Assembly (NCBI RefSeq): GCF_041051975.1
Contig: NZ_CP163435.1
Coordinates: 8,287,001-8,351,000 of the forward strand
Direction: 5' to 3'
DNA: 64,000 bases
From: Streptomyces sp. R21
Lineage (GTDB): Bacteria; Actinomycetota; Actinomycetes; Streptomycetales; Streptomycetaceae
This document shows positions 38,900 to 47,971 of the stretch, in pieces. The notes beneath the pieces were generated by a model. That model did not search any database. It saw only the letters and a program-made list of their open reading frames with translations, and had not been told where the DNA came from. The position numbers and the translations under genes are program-made. Every line of letters begins with the position of its first letter. Position 1 is the stretch's first letter.

Positions 38900-39832
38900 A
38901 TGAAGCTCGTCTTCGCAGGTACCCCCGAGGTCGCCGTTCCCGCTCTGGATGCCCTGATCGCCTCCGGGCGGCATGAGGTGGCCGCCGTGGTCACCCGGCC
39001 CGACGCGCCCGCCGGGCGGGGGCGGCACCTCGTGGCGAGTCCGGTCGCCCAGCGGGCGGAGGAGGCCGGGATCGAGGTGTTGAAGCCCGTGAAGCCGCGG
39101 GACGAGGAGTTCCTCGCGCGGCTTCGGGAGATCGCGCCGGACTGCTGTCCCGTGGTCGCCTACGGTGCGTTGCTGCCCCGGGTCGCCCTCGACATTCCCG
39201 CCCATGGGTGGGTCAACCTGCACTTCTCGCTGCTGCCCGCCTGGCGTGGCGCCGCCCCGGTGCAGCACTCGATCATGGCGGGGGACGAGATCACGGGTGC
39301 CTCCACCTTCCTGATCGAGGAGGGCCTCGACTCGGGGCCCGTCTACGGGACCGTCACCGAGGAGATCCGCCCGACGGACACCAGCGGCGACCTGCTCACA
39401 CGGCTCGCCTTCGCGGGGTCCGGGCTGCTGGCCGCGACGATGGACGGCATCGAGGACGGCACCGTCAAGGCCGTGCCGCAGCCCGCCGACGGCATCAGCC
39501 TCGCGCCGAAGATCACCGTCGAGAACGCGCACATCGACTGGTCCGCCCCGGCCCTGCGCGTCGACCGCGTCGTGCGCGGCTGCACCCCCGCGCCCGGCGC
39601 GTGGACCCTCTTCCGCGGAGAGCGGCTCAAGCTCATCCAGGTCGCCCCGGTTGCGGACCGCACGGACCTCGCCCCGGGCGAGCTGGCCGTCGGCAAGAAC
39701 AACGTGTACGTGGGGACCGGGTCGTACGCCGTCGAGCTGCTGTGGGTGCAGGCCCAGGGCAAGAAGCCGATGCGCGCCGCCGACTGGGCCCGCGGCGTAC
39801 GTATCGCCGCCGGTGACGTGGTCGGTACCTGA
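38900..39832 (+). CDS. fmt: Methionyl-tRNA formyltransferase
   Basis: Formylates initiator Met-tRNA. It has 310 residues from ATG 38900. The folate-binding and catalytic motifs (NLHFSLLPAWRGAAPVQ, with the conserved asparagine and histidine, and DSGPVYG with aspartate) are intact. A C-terminal OB fold follows from about 205. A TAGACT -10-like box lies at 38825. It precedes rsmB by 100 bases. No def deformylase gene is in the window. Confidence 0.96.
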   Translation: MKLVFAGTPEVAVPALDALIASGRHEVAAVVTRPDAPAGRGRHLVASPVAQRAEEAGIEVLKPVKPRDEEFLARLREIAPDCCPVVAYGALLPRVALDIPAHGWVNLHFSLLPAWRGAAPVQHSIMAGDEITGASTFLIEEGLDSGPVYGTVTEEIRPTDTSGDLLTRLAFAGSGLLAATMDGIEDGTVKAVPQPADGISLAPKITVENAHIDWSAPALRVDRVVRGCTPAPGAWTLFRGERLKLIQVAPVADRTDLAPGELAVGKNNVYVGTGSYAVELLWVQAQGKKPMRAADWARGVRIAAGDVVGT

Positions 39833-39932
39833 GGAGCAGTCGGTACGGGCAACCGGTACTGACCAGTGGCCGGTCGGCCCGCACGCCGTACGCTGGACGC
39901 ATACGTCATCCTGGATCCGGAGCACCTTTTTC

Positions 39933-41366
39933 GTGAGTGAGCAGTCCCGTCCGGCGCGCAAGCCCGGCAAGCCCTACCGCCGTCCCCAGAAGGACCCGGT
40001 CCGCTTCCTCGCCTTCGAGGCGCTGCGGGCCGTGGACGAGCGGGACGCGTACGCGAACCTCGTGCTGCCCCCGCTGCTGCGGAAGGCACGCGAGAAGGGC
40101 GGCTTCGACGGGCGGGACGCGGCGCTGGCGACCGAGCTGGTGTACGGGACGCTGCGCCGCCAGGGCACGTACGACGCCGTCATCAAGGCGTGCATCGACC
40201 GGCCGCTGCGTGAGGTCGACCCGCCCGTGCTGGACGTGCTCAGCCTCGGCGTGCACCAACTGCTCGGCACCCGCATCCCCACGCACGCCGCCGTGTCCGC
40301 GTCCGTCGAGCTGGCCCGGGTCGTCCTCGGTGACGGGCGGGCCAAGTTCGTCAACGCCGTGCTGCGGAAGGTCGCGCAGCAGGACCTCGACGCGTGGATC
40401 GAGCAGGTCGCGCCGCCGTACGAGGACGACCCCGAGGACCACCTCTCCATCGTCCACTCGCATCCCCGCTGGGTCGTCTCGGCGCTGTGGGACTCCCTCG
40501 GGGGCGGGCGCGCAGGAATCGAGGACCTCCTGGAGGCCGACAACGAGCGGCCCGAGGTGACGCTCGTCGCCAGGCCGGGCCGCTCCACCGCCGGTGAACT
40601 CCTCGACGTGCTGGGCGAGGAGGCGTCGCTGCCGGGCCGCTGGTCGCCGTACGCCGTGCGGCTCAGCGAGGGCGGCGAGCCCGGCGCCATCGCGGCCGTA
40701 CGCGAAGGCCGTGCCGGTGTGCAGGACGAAGGCAGCCAGCTCGTCGCGATCGCGCTCGCCAACGCTCCGCTCGACGGGCCCGACAAGGCGTGGCTGGACG
40801 GCTGTGCCGGACCCGGTGGCAAGGCGGCCATGCTGGCCGGGCTCGCCGCCGAGCGCGGCGCGTTCCTGCTGGCCTCCGAGAAGCAGCCGCACCGGGCCGG
40901 TCTGGTGGCCAAGGCGCTCGCCGGGAACCCCGGGCCGTACCAGGTGATCGCGGCCGACGGCACCCGCCCGCCGTGGCGGCCCGGCACGTTCGACCGCGTG
41001 CTGATGGACGTGCCCTGCACGGGTCTGGGCGCGCTGCGCCGCCGCCCCGAGGCCCGCTGGCGGCGCCGCCCGGAGGATCTCGACGGCTTCGGGCCGCTCC
41101 AGCGGGACCTGCTGCGTACGGCGCTCGACTCGGTGCGGGTCGGCGGCGTCGTCGGGTACGCGACGTGCTCGCCGCACCTCGCCGAGACCCGCGCGGTCGT
41201 CGACGACGTCCTCAAGCACTACGACGGCGGCAGCGCCGACCTGATCGACGCCCGCCCGCTCCTGCCGGGCGTACCGGCCCTCGGCGAGGGCCCCGACGTA
41301 CAGCTGTGGCCGCATCTGCACGGGACGGACGCGATGTATCTCGCGCTCATCCGCCGGACTGCCTGA
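39933..41366 (+). CDS. rsmB: 16S rRNA (cytosine-967-C5)-methyltransferase
   Basis: SAM-dependent m5C methyltransferase of helix 31. It has 477 residues from GTG 39933. The N-terminal NusB-like RNA-binding domain (about 20-170, FLAFEALRAVDERDAYANLV) precedes a Rossmann domain with SAM loop CAGPGGKAAML. Catalytic cysteines lie in DVPCTG and YATCSPH. The basic first 20 residues are typical of actinobacterial forms. It is convergent with the MMPL gene, with only ten bases between stops. Confidence 0.93.
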   Translation: MSEQSRPARKPGKPYRRPQKDPVRFLAFEALRAVDERDAYANLVLPPLLRKAREKGGFDGRDAALATELVYGTLRRQGTYDAVIKACIDRPLREVDPPVLDVLSLGVHQLLGTRIPTHAAVSASVELARVVLGDGRAKFVNAVLRKVAQQDLDAWIEQVAPPYEDDPEDHLSIVHSHPRWVVSALWDSLGGGRAGIEDLLEADNERPEVTLVARPGRSTAGELLDVLGEEASLPGRWSPYAVRLSEGGEPGAIAAVREGRAGVQDEGSQLVAIALANAPLDGPDKAWLDGCAGPGGKAAMLAGLAAERGAFLLASEKQPHRAGLVAKALAGNPGPYQVIAADGTRPPWRPGTFDRVLMDVPCTGLGALRRRPEARWRRRPEDLDGFGPLQRDLLRTALDSVRVGGVVGYATCSPHLAETRAVVDDVLKHYDGGSADLIDARPLLPGVPALGEGPDVQLWPHLHGTDAMYLALIRRTA

Positions 41367-41376
41367 CCTGGGGTGT

Positions 41377-43539
41377 CTACTCCCGGCGTGACGCCGGTTC
41401 GCGGTCCGAAGGTGTCGCCGCCCGCGCGTCCCCGCCGTCCTCGTGGGCCAGGCGGTGCGGCCACCACACCTTCGGGCCCACGTCGAGGAAGAGCGAGGTG
41501 ACGAGGACCGAGCGGACGATGAAGGTGTCCAGCAGGACGCCGAGGGCGACCGCGAAGCCGATCTCCGCGAAGCCCACCATCGGCAGCGTGCCGAGGGCGG
41601 CGAAGGTGCCCGCGAGCACCAGGCCCGCGGAGGTGATCACCGCGCCGGTCGTGGCGAGGCCGGTCACCACGCCGGGCCGGGTGCCCTGGCGGCCCGCCTC
41701 CTCGCGGATGCGGGTGGTCAGGAAGATGTTGTAGTCGATGCCGAGTGCCACCAGGAACACGAAGACGAACAGCGGGAAGGCGACGTCCTCGCCCGCGTAG
41801 TCGAAGACGTGGCGGAAGGCGAGGGCGCTCAAGCCCAGCGCGGTGGCCAGGGACAGCATGACCGTCCCGATCAGCAGCAGGGGAGCCACCAGGGCGCGCA
41901 GCAAGATGCCCAGGACGAGGAGGACCACCGCCAGGACGAGCGGGATGACCAGCAGGTTGTCGTGGGTCTGGGCGTTGTCCATGTCCAGCAGAGCTGCCGT
42001 TCCGCCGCCCACCTGCGCGTCGGCATCGGGTACGGCGTGCGCTGCGTCGCGGACCCGCTCCACGGTCGCCTTCGCGGCGTCGCTGTCCGCGGGGTCGCGC
42101 ATGGTCGCCTCGAACAGCACCTGGCCGTTGTGCTCGGTTGCGGTGCCGGGTGGCACGCCGATGCTCGTCGGTACGACGCCGCGGTCCGCCGCGACCGCGC
42201 GGCCCACTTGTTCGCCCTGCGCCGTGTTCGCCACGATCACCAGCGGATCGCCGCTGCCCGCCGGGAAGTAGCGTGCCGACACCTCCTGCCCGACGATGGA
42301 GTCCGGCCTGCCGGTGAACGCGTCCGCGTTGGCGATGCCCGCGGCGCGGATCTGCAGGAGGCCCAGGGACAGCACACCCAGCGCCAGCGCGGTGGCGACC
42401 CAGACGACCCGCGGGCGGCGCGCGAAGCGGCGGCCCATGCGCGCCCACACGCCCCGCTCGGTCGGGTCCGCCGAGCCGAGGTGCGGGATGGCCGGCCAGA
42501 AGATCCAGCGGCCGAAGACCAGCAGCAGCGCGGGGAAGAGTGTGAGCATGGCGAGCAGGGCGACCGCGACGCCGATCGCGGCCACCGGGCCGAGGCCCCG
42601 TGTCGAGTTCATCTCGGCGACCAGGAGCATCAGCATGCTCAGAACGACGGTGAGTCCCGAGGCGAGGACGGCGGGCCCGGCCCGGTTCAGGGCCAGTGCC
42701 ATCGCCTCGTGGCGGTCCTCGTGGCGGCGCAGCTCCTCGCGGTAGCGGGCCACCAGGAGCAGCGCGTAGTCGGTGCCCGCGCCGAAGACGAGGACCGTGA
42801 GAATGCCCGCGCTCTGGCCGTTGACCGTCAGGCCCGCGTGTTTCGCCAGAAGGTAGATCAGGGCCTGGGCAGTGAACAGTGCCGCGACCACTGCGAGCAG
42901 CGGGACGAAGAGCAGCGTCGGGCTGCGGAACGTGAGCAGCAGCATCACGATCACGACGGTCATCGCGGAGAACAGGAGCGTCGTGTCGATGCCCTCGAAG
43001 GCCTTGGAGAAGTCGGCGGACGTACCGCCGGGTCCGGTGATGTGCACGGCGAGCCCGCCGTCTCCCTTGCCGACCTGGTCGCGGATGGAGTCGACCGCGG
43101 GCGCGATGCGCTGCCAGCCCGACGCGTCCATGGTGATCGGGACGTAGATCTGCGCGGCCCGCGGTGCCGTCTGCCGGTCGAAGGCCGGACCGCGGGTCTC
43201 CGCGCCGCGGATGCCGTGCTCGTGCAGTGCCTTGACCTGCTGGACGTCCTGGGCGATCTGCTGCCGGTCCTGTGCCGTCAAGCCGCCCACGCGCGCGTAC
43301 ACGACGACCGCGGGGATCTGTTCGGGCCGGAACTCGTTGGAGATGTCCAGGACTTGAGTGGATTCCGCGGAGCCCGGCAGCCAGGACTGTGCGTCGTTGT
43401 CCTGCGCGTCGTTCAGCTTCATGCCGAGCGGTGCCGCGACGACGAGCACCGCCAGCCAAAGGATCACGATCAGCCACTTGGAACGCCGTCCGCACACGAA
43501 CCGGATGGCGGCCTGCTTCCAGGCGTCAAGCCTCCTCAT
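41377..43539 (-). CDS. MMPL/RND-family membrane transporter
   Basis: A 720-residue exporter of the MMPL branch of RND proteins, which move lipids or small hydrophobic compounds with the proton gradient. About 12 membrane helices are arranged as two halves, each preceded by an extracytoplasmic loop domain. The proton-relay-like motif FGAGTDYALLLVARYREEL is in the first half, and ALGIDYNIFLTTRIREE is its counterpart in the second. The start ATG 43539 is chosen by conservation of MRRLDAWKQ; a GTG two codons earlier is possible. No regulator or polyketide gene adjoins, so the substrate is unknown. Confidence 0.88.
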   Translation of the reverse strand: MRRLDAWKQAAIRFVCGRRSKWLIVILWLAVLVVAAPLGMKLNDAQDNDAQSWLPGSAESTQVLDISNEFRPEQIPAVVVYARVGGLTAQDRQQIAQDVQQVKALHEHGIRGAETRGPAFDRQTAPRAAQIYVPITMDASGWQRIAPAVDSIRDQVGKGDGGLAVHITGPGGTSADFSKAFEGIDTTLLFSAMTVVIVMLLLTFRSPTLLFVPLLAVVAALFTAQALIYLLAKHAGLTVNGQSAGILTVLVFGAGTDYALLLVARYREELRRHEDRHEAMALALNRAGPAVLASGLTVVLSMLMLLVAEMNSTRGLGPVAAIGVAVALLAMLTLFPALLLVFGRWIFWPAIPHLGSADPTERGVWARMGRRFARRPRVVWVATALALGVLSLGLLQIRAAGIANADAFTGRPDSIVGQEVSARYFPAGSGDPLVIVANTAQGEQVGRAVAADRGVVPTSIGVPPGTATEHNGQVLFEATMRDPADSDAAKATVERVRDAAHAVPDADAQVGGGTAALLDMDNAQTHDNLLVIPLVLAVVLLVLGILLRALVAPLLLIGTVMLSLATALGLSALAFRHVFDYAGEDVAFPLFVFVFLVALGIDYNIFLTTRIREEAGRQGTRPGVVTGLATTGAVITSAGLVLAGTFAALGTLPMVGFAEIGFAVALGVLLDTFIVRSVLVTSLFLDVGPKVWWPHRLAHEDGGDARAATPSDREPASRRE

Positions 43540-43673
43540 GGCCACCCCCGCAGTGGTACGTGGAGCCTGTGGGCGGCCCAGCATGGCATGCGGACCCCGT
43601 CGACAACATCCGCAGAACGGCCTAGGTCCGGACCGGGGCGGGCAACCGGCCTCGGGCATGGCACGCTTGGGTC

Positions 43674-44360
43674 ATGGCCGTGCAGATCAACCCCAGTATC
43701 CTGTCCGCCGATTTCGCCCGCCTCGCCGAGGAGGCGAAGGCGGTCGAGGGAGCCGACTGGCTCCACGTAGACGTCATGGACAACCATTTCGTCCCGAACC
43801 TCACACTTGGTGTGCCGGTCGTAGAGTCCCTGGCGCGGGCGACGGACACGCCGCTGGACTGTCATCTGATGATTGAGGACGCCGATCGGTGGGCGCCCCA
43901 GTACGTAGAAGCGGGTGCCGGTTCCGTCACCTTCCATGCCGAGGCGGCCGCCGCGCCGGTGCGGCTCGCCCGTGAGATCCGGGCCAAGGGCGCCCGGGCC
44001 TCCATGGCGCTGAAGCCGGCGACCCCGATCGAGCCGTACGAGGATCTGCTGCCCGAGCTCGACATGCTGCTGATCATGACGGTCGAGCCCGGTTTCGGCG
44101 GCCAGTCATTTCTTGACATCATGCTTCCGAAGATCCGGCGCACTCGCGAGTTGATCAGCAAGCACGGTCTTGAGCTGTGGCTTCAGGTCGACGGCGGTGT
44201 CTCGGCCGACACCATCGAACGGTGCGCGGAGGCGGGAGCCGATGTGTTCGTCGCCGGTTCGGCCGTGTACGGCGCCGCGGACCCCGCTCAGGCGGTCCGT
44301 TCGCTGCGCGAGCAGGCCCGGGCGGTGACCACCAAGGCGGCATGGGCGTGCGACCACTGA
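43674..44360 (+). CDS. rpe: Ribulose-phosphate 3-epimerase
   Basis: Interconverts ribulose 5-phosphate and xylulose 5-phosphate in the pentose phosphate pathway. The 228-residue TIM barrel has metal and catalytic motifs HVDVMDNHFVPN, CHLMIED, EPGFGGQSF and VDGGVS. The start is ATG 43674, divergent from MMPL with 134 bases between. It is followed 78 bases later by a sugar-type regulator, which may respond to pentose or glycolytic phosphates. Confidence 0.96.
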   Translation: MAVQINPSILSADFARLAEEAKAVEGADWLHVDVMDNHFVPNLTLGVPVVESLARATDTPLDCHLMIEDADRWAPQYVEAGAGSVTFHAEAAAAPVRLAREIRAKGARASMALKPATPIEPYEDLLPELDMLLIMTVEPGFGGQSFLDIMLPKIRRTRELISKHGLELWLQVDGGVSADTIERCAEAGADVFVAGSAVYGAADPAQAVRSLREQARAVTTKAAWACDH

Positions 44361-44438
44361 GCCAAGGGAACGTGAACGCCGCCCATCAGGGCTGATCAAG
44401 TCCGCCGGATCTGCAAGGATGAACGGCGTATCCAGAGT

Positions 44439-45485
44439 GTGAACAGCAGTGAGGAGAGCGCCGTGTCGGGTATGTCGGCGGGCCGGTCAGCCATGCGGAT
44501 GGGACCCGCTGAGCTGGTGCAGGCGGCGGCCATGGCCCGCCGCTTCTACCTCGAGGGCAAATCCAAGATCCAGATCGCCGAGGAGTTCGGCGTCAGCCGC
44601 TTCAAGGTGGCCCGTGTCCTGGAGACCGCTCTCGAACGGGATCTTGTGAGAATCGAGATCCGAGTCCCGGCCGAGCTGGACGCCGAGCGCTCCGACGCGC
44701 TGCGCGCCCGCTACGGCCTCAGGCACGCCGTCGTGGTCGAGTCCCCGGCCGAGGCCGAGGAGACCTCTCCCGATCCGGAGAACCTCGGCGAGGTCGCCGC
44801 CGACCTGCTCGGCGAGCTGGTCAACGAGGGCGATGTGCTGGGCCTGGCCTGGGGTCGCTCCACCATCCACATGGCGGCGGCCCTCGACCGGCTGCCCCCG
44901 TGCACGGTGGTGCAGCTGACGGGCGTGTACGACGCGGGGACCGCCGAGCGCGGCTCCGTAGAGGCCGTACGCCGGGCCGCCCAGGTGTCGGGCGGAGACG
45001 CGCACCCCATCTACGCGCCGATGCTGCTGCCCGACGAGGCCACCGCGGCGGCCCTGCGGAACCAGACGGGGATCGCCCGCGCCTTCGAGTACTTCGACAA
45101 GGTGACGGTCGCCTGCGTCTCCATCGGCTCCTGGGAGCCGGGCATCTCGACCGTGCACGACATGCTCAGCGACGAGGAGCGCGCGCACTACGCCTCGCTC
45201 GGTGTCGCCGCCGAGATGTCCGCGCACCTCTTCGACGCCGAGGGCCGCCGGGTCGGGCGCGACCTGGGCGAGCGGTGCATCACGGTCGAGGCCGACCGGC
45301 TGCGCCGTATCCCCGAGGTCGTCGCGATCGCGGGCGGGCAGCGCAAGGCCGCCGCCATCGACGCGGTGCTCCGCTCCGGCCTGGTCACCAGCCTGGTGAC
45401 GGACACGGCGGCCGCGGACTACCTGATGACGGCGGGATCGACGCCGCGTCCGGCCCTCAACCGGGCGGACCCGGACGGGCCCTGA
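44439..45485 (+). CDS. SorC/DeoR-type sugar-binding transcriptional regulator
   Basis: A 348-residue regulator. The N-terminal HTH (about residues 25-65, YLEGKSKIQIAEEFGVSRFKVARVLETAL) precedes a SorC sugar-phosphate binding domain. That domain has the family motif GLAWGRSTIHMAAAL, then GSVEAVRRAA and GERCITVEAD. This class is released from DNA by phosphorylated sugars. Its position after rpe suggests control of pentose phosphate genes, but no operator is evident. The start is GTG 44439, with in-frame alternatives a few codons downstream. Confidence 0.85.
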   Translation: MNSSEESAVSGMSAGRSAMRMGPAELVQAAAMARRFYLEGKSKIQIAEEFGVSRFKVARVLETALERDLVRIEIRVPAELDAERSDALRARYGLRHAVVVESPAEAEETSPDPENLGEVAADLLGELVNEGDVLGLAWGRSTIHMAAALDRLPPCTVVQLTGVYDAGTAERGSVEAVRRAAQVSGGDAHPIYAPMLLPDEATAAALRNQTGIARAFEYFDKVTVACVSIGSWEPGISTVHDMLSDEERAHYASLGVAAEMSAHLFDAEGRRVGRDLGERCITVEADRLRRIPEVVAIAGGQRKAAAIDAVLRSGLVTSLVTDTAAADYLMTAGSTPRPALNRADPDGP

Positions 45486-45525
45486 CAGGCGGCCATACGG
45501 GGGCGGGCGTGACAGCATCGGCGAC

Positions 45526-45933
45526 ATGGTGCTGCGGTCCGTTCCCCGTGTGCTCGCGGGGCTGTTGGTATGTCTCGCCGTTCTGCTGACCGGCTGTTCG
45601 TCGTCGACGGACGCCGCCACCGGTTCTGCCTCGGCGCCCACCTGGGCGCCGGACGGCATGGGAACCGTGCGCGAGTCCGCGCTCCCCGCCGAGGCCCGGC
45701 AGACGCTCGCCCTCATCGACAAGGGCGGCCCCTTCCCGTACGCCAGGGACGGCGTCGTCTTCGGGAACTTCGAGCGAGAACTGCCCCGCCAACAGAGCGG
45801 CTACTACCACGAGTTCACGGTGCGGACCCCCGGCTCGCAAGGCCGGGGAGCCCGTCGCATTGTCACTGGGCAGGGTGGTGAGATCTACTACACCGATGAT
45901 CACTACAACTCGTTCAGGGCGGTACTGAGATGA
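45526..45933 (+). CDS. Lipoprotein guanyl-specific ribonuclease (RNase Sa/barnase family)
   Basis: Secreted RNase of the microbial N1/T1 family. The 135-residue precursor has a lipoprotein signal with lipobox LLTGC (C24), so it is expected on the outer face of the membrane. The active-site set of RNase Sa is visible: E96 (HEFTV), an arginine at 110 or 111 (GARRIVTG) and H126 (DDHYNSF). It overlaps the barstar gene by four bases, as in known toxin-inhibitor pairs. RNase Sa-type enzymes are normally freely secreted; the lipid anchor is notable. Confidence 0.9.
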   Translation: MVLRSVPRVLAGLLVCLAVLLTGCSSSTDAATGSASAPTWAPDGMGTVRESALPAEARQTLALIDKGGPFPYARDGVVFGNFERELPRQQSGYYHEFTVRTPGSQGRGARRIVTGQGGEIYYTDDHYNSFRAVLR

Positions 45934-46262
45934 CGGACGCCGGGGTGGGCCGCCACGTGGTCACGCTGGAACTCGACGGGGTCGCGGACAAGGCGGACTT
46001 CATGGAGCGCTGCGTACGGGCTCTGGAGCTGCCGGAGTGGTTCGGGCGGAACTGGGACGCGCTCGCCGACAGCCTCGGCGACGCCTCCGTCTGGCCCGCG
46101 GCCGCCGCGGAGCAGGGGCTGCTCATCGTGGTCACCGGGTGGCAGGGGTACGCGAAGGCGCGGCCCGAGGAGTGGAAGGTCGCGCGGGAGGTGTTCTCCG
46201 AGGCGGCGGACCGCACGGCGCCGCTGACCGTGGCGCTGGCTCTTGGAGGATCGCACCAGTAG
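45930..46262 (+). CDS. Barstar-family ribonuclease inhibitor
   Basis: A 110-residue cytoplasmic inhibitor that protects against the ribonuclease encoded just upstream. The barstar fingerprint FGRNWDALADSL is at about residues 35-46. Length and secondary-structure order fit the family. The ATG overlaps the RNase stop (ATGA), giving matched production. The pair is the only RNase-barstar module in the window. Confidence 0.9.
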   Translation: MTDAGVGRHVVTLELDGVADKADFMERCVRALELPEWFGRNWDALADSLGDASVWPAAAAEQGLLIVVTGWQGYAKARPEEWKVAREVFSEAADRTAPLTVALALGGSHQ

Positions 46263-46389
46263 TCACCTGACCAGCCTGGATGATCTGGGCGGGCATCGCA
46301 TTCCAGCCGACATGGGACAATGAAGTACGTGCTCTTCCCCCTGGCTGACCTGTCCGGGGGTCACCTCGAACGACTGGGATGTGCAGCAC

Positions 46390-47832
46390 GTGCGTTTCCT
46401 CAACGACATCCAGCCCCCGTACGACCTGACGTACGACGACGTCTTCATGGTCCCGAGCCGCAGTGCGGTCGGCTCCCGTCAGGGCGTGGACCTCTCCTCC
46501 CCGGACGGCTCGGGTACGACGATCCCGCTGGTCGTCGCCAACATGACCGCCATCGCGGGCCGCCGGATGGCCGAGACCCTGGCCCGCCGCGGCGGACTCG
46601 TGGTCATCCCGCAGGACATCCCGATCGAGGTCGTCACCGAGGTCATCTCCTGGGTCAAGGGACGCCACCTGGTGCTCGACACCCCGATCGTCCTGGCCCC
46701 CCACCAGACCGTCGCCGACGCGCTGGCCCTGCTGCCGAAGCGGGCGCACAACGCGGGCGTCGTCGTCGACGAGGACGGCCGCCCGGTCGGCGTGGTCACG
46801 GACACCGACCTCACCGGCGTCGACCGCTTCACGCAGCTGACCGAGGTCATGTCCCGCGACCTGCTGCTGCTCGACGCGGACATCGACCCGCGCGACGCCT
46901 TCAACAAGCTGGACGGCGCCAACCGCCGCTACGCGCCCGCCGTGCACGCGGACGGCAAGCTCGCCGGCATCCTCACCCGCAAGGGCGCCCTGCGCGCCAC
47001 GCTCTACACGCCCGCCACCGACGCCGACGGCAAGCTGCGCATCGCCGCCGCCGTCGGCATCAACGGCGACGTCGCGGGCAAGGCCAAGCAGCTGCTCGAC
47101 GCGGGCGTCGACACGCTCGTCATCGACACGGCGCACGGCCACCAGGAGTCGATGATCAGCGCGATCCGGACCGTGCGCGCGCTCGACCCGCACGTTCCGA
47201 TCGTCGCGGGCAACATCGTCGCCGCCGAGGGCGTCAAGGACCTGATCGACGCGGGCGCGGACATCATCAAGGTCGGTGTCGGCCCCGGTGCCATGTGCAC
47301 CACCCGCATGATGACCGGCGTCGGCCGGCCTCAGTTCTCCGCCGTCCTGGAGTGCGCCGCCGAGGCGAAGAAGTACGGCAAGCACGTCTGGGCCGACGGC
47401 GGAGTCCGCCACCCGCGCGACGTCGCGATGGCGCTGGCCGCGGGCGCGTCCAACGTCATGATCGGCTCCTGGTTCGCGGGCACGTACGAGTCCCCGGGCG
47501 ACCTTCAGCAGGACGCGGGCGGGCGCCTCTACAAGGAGTCGTTCGGCATGGCGTCGGCCCGCGCGGTCAAGAACCGCACCAGCGACGAGTCGTCGTACGA
47601 CCGCGCCCGCAAGGCACTGTTCGAGGAGGGCATCTCCACCTCGCGCATGTTCCTCGACCCGTCCCGTCCGGGCGTCGAGGACCTGATCGACTCGATCATC
47701 GCGGGCGTCCGCTCCTCCTGCACCTACGCGGGTGCCAACTCCCTGGAGGAGTTCGCCGAGAACGCGATCGTCGGCATCCAGAGTGCGGCGGGGTACGCCG
47801 AGGGCAAGCCGTTGCACGCCAGCTGGAGCTGA
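46390..47832 (+). CDS. GuaB1-type GMP reductase (IMPDH-related, CBS domains)
   Basis: A TIM-barrel enzyme of the IMPDH/GMP reductase family. In mycobacteria the GuaB1 branch is a CBS-containing GMP reductase for purine salvage. It has 480 residues from GTG 46390; GTG 46381 is also possible. The catalytic loop GPGAMCTTRMMTG has C303, and two CBS domains lie at about 95-205. The first part is FLNDIQPPYDLTYDDVF. The true IMPDH for guanine synthesis is not here. A nested hairpin terminator follows. Confidence 0.87.
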   Translation: MRFLNDIQPPYDLTYDDVFMVPSRSAVGSRQGVDLSSPDGSGTTIPLVVANMTAIAGRRMAETLARRGGLVVIPQDIPIEVVTEVISWVKGRHLVLDTPIVLAPHQTVADALALLPKRAHNAGVVVDEDGRPVGVVTDTDLTGVDRFTQLTEVMSRDLLLLDADIDPRDAFNKLDGANRRYAPAVHADGKLAGILTRKGALRATLYTPATDADGKLRIAAAVGINGDVAGKAKQLLDAGVDTLVIDTAHGHQESMISAIRTVRALDPHVPIVAGNIVAAEGVKDLIDAGADIIKVGVGPGAMCTTRMMTGVGRPQFSAVLECAAEAKKYGKHVWADGGVRHPRDVAMALAAGASNVMIGSWFAGTYESPGDLQQDAGGRLYKESFGMASARAVKNRTSDESSYDRARKALFEEGISTSRMFLDPSRPGVEDLIDSIIAGVRSSCTYAGANSLEEFAENAIVGIQSAAGYAEGKPLHASWS

Positions 47833-47850
47833 CGCGCTTCCTCGTGGTGT

Positions 47851-47890
47851 ACGGCCCCTGGTGTCCCGTGGGCGGGACGGCGGGGGCCGT
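47851..47890 (+). terminator. Nested hairpin after guaB1
   Basis: The outer stem ACGGCCCC/GGGGCCGT (47851-47858 with 47883-47890) encloses a perfect GTCCCG/CGGGAC stem (47863-47868 with 47873-47878). It ends 18 bases after the stop. Confidence 0.55.
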
Positions 47891-47935
47891 CGTCGTGTGG
47901 CGGGTGCTCGGACTTCGCCGAGTCCGTCAGGCCCT

Positions 47936-47958
47936 CTTGACGTCAAGCTTGCTTGACG
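47936..47958 (+). promoter_or_regulatory. TTGAC half-site array before the second small HTH gene
   Basis: CTTGACGTCAAG (47936-47947) is a perfect 12-bp palindrome. CGTCAAG (47941-47947) also pairs with CTTGACG (47952-47958) across four bases. Three TTGAC-type half sites therefore lie within 23 bases, ending 14 bases before GTG 47972, where a bound protein would block translation start or transcription. Confidence 0.55.
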
Positions 47959-47971
47959 CAACCGTGGAGGT

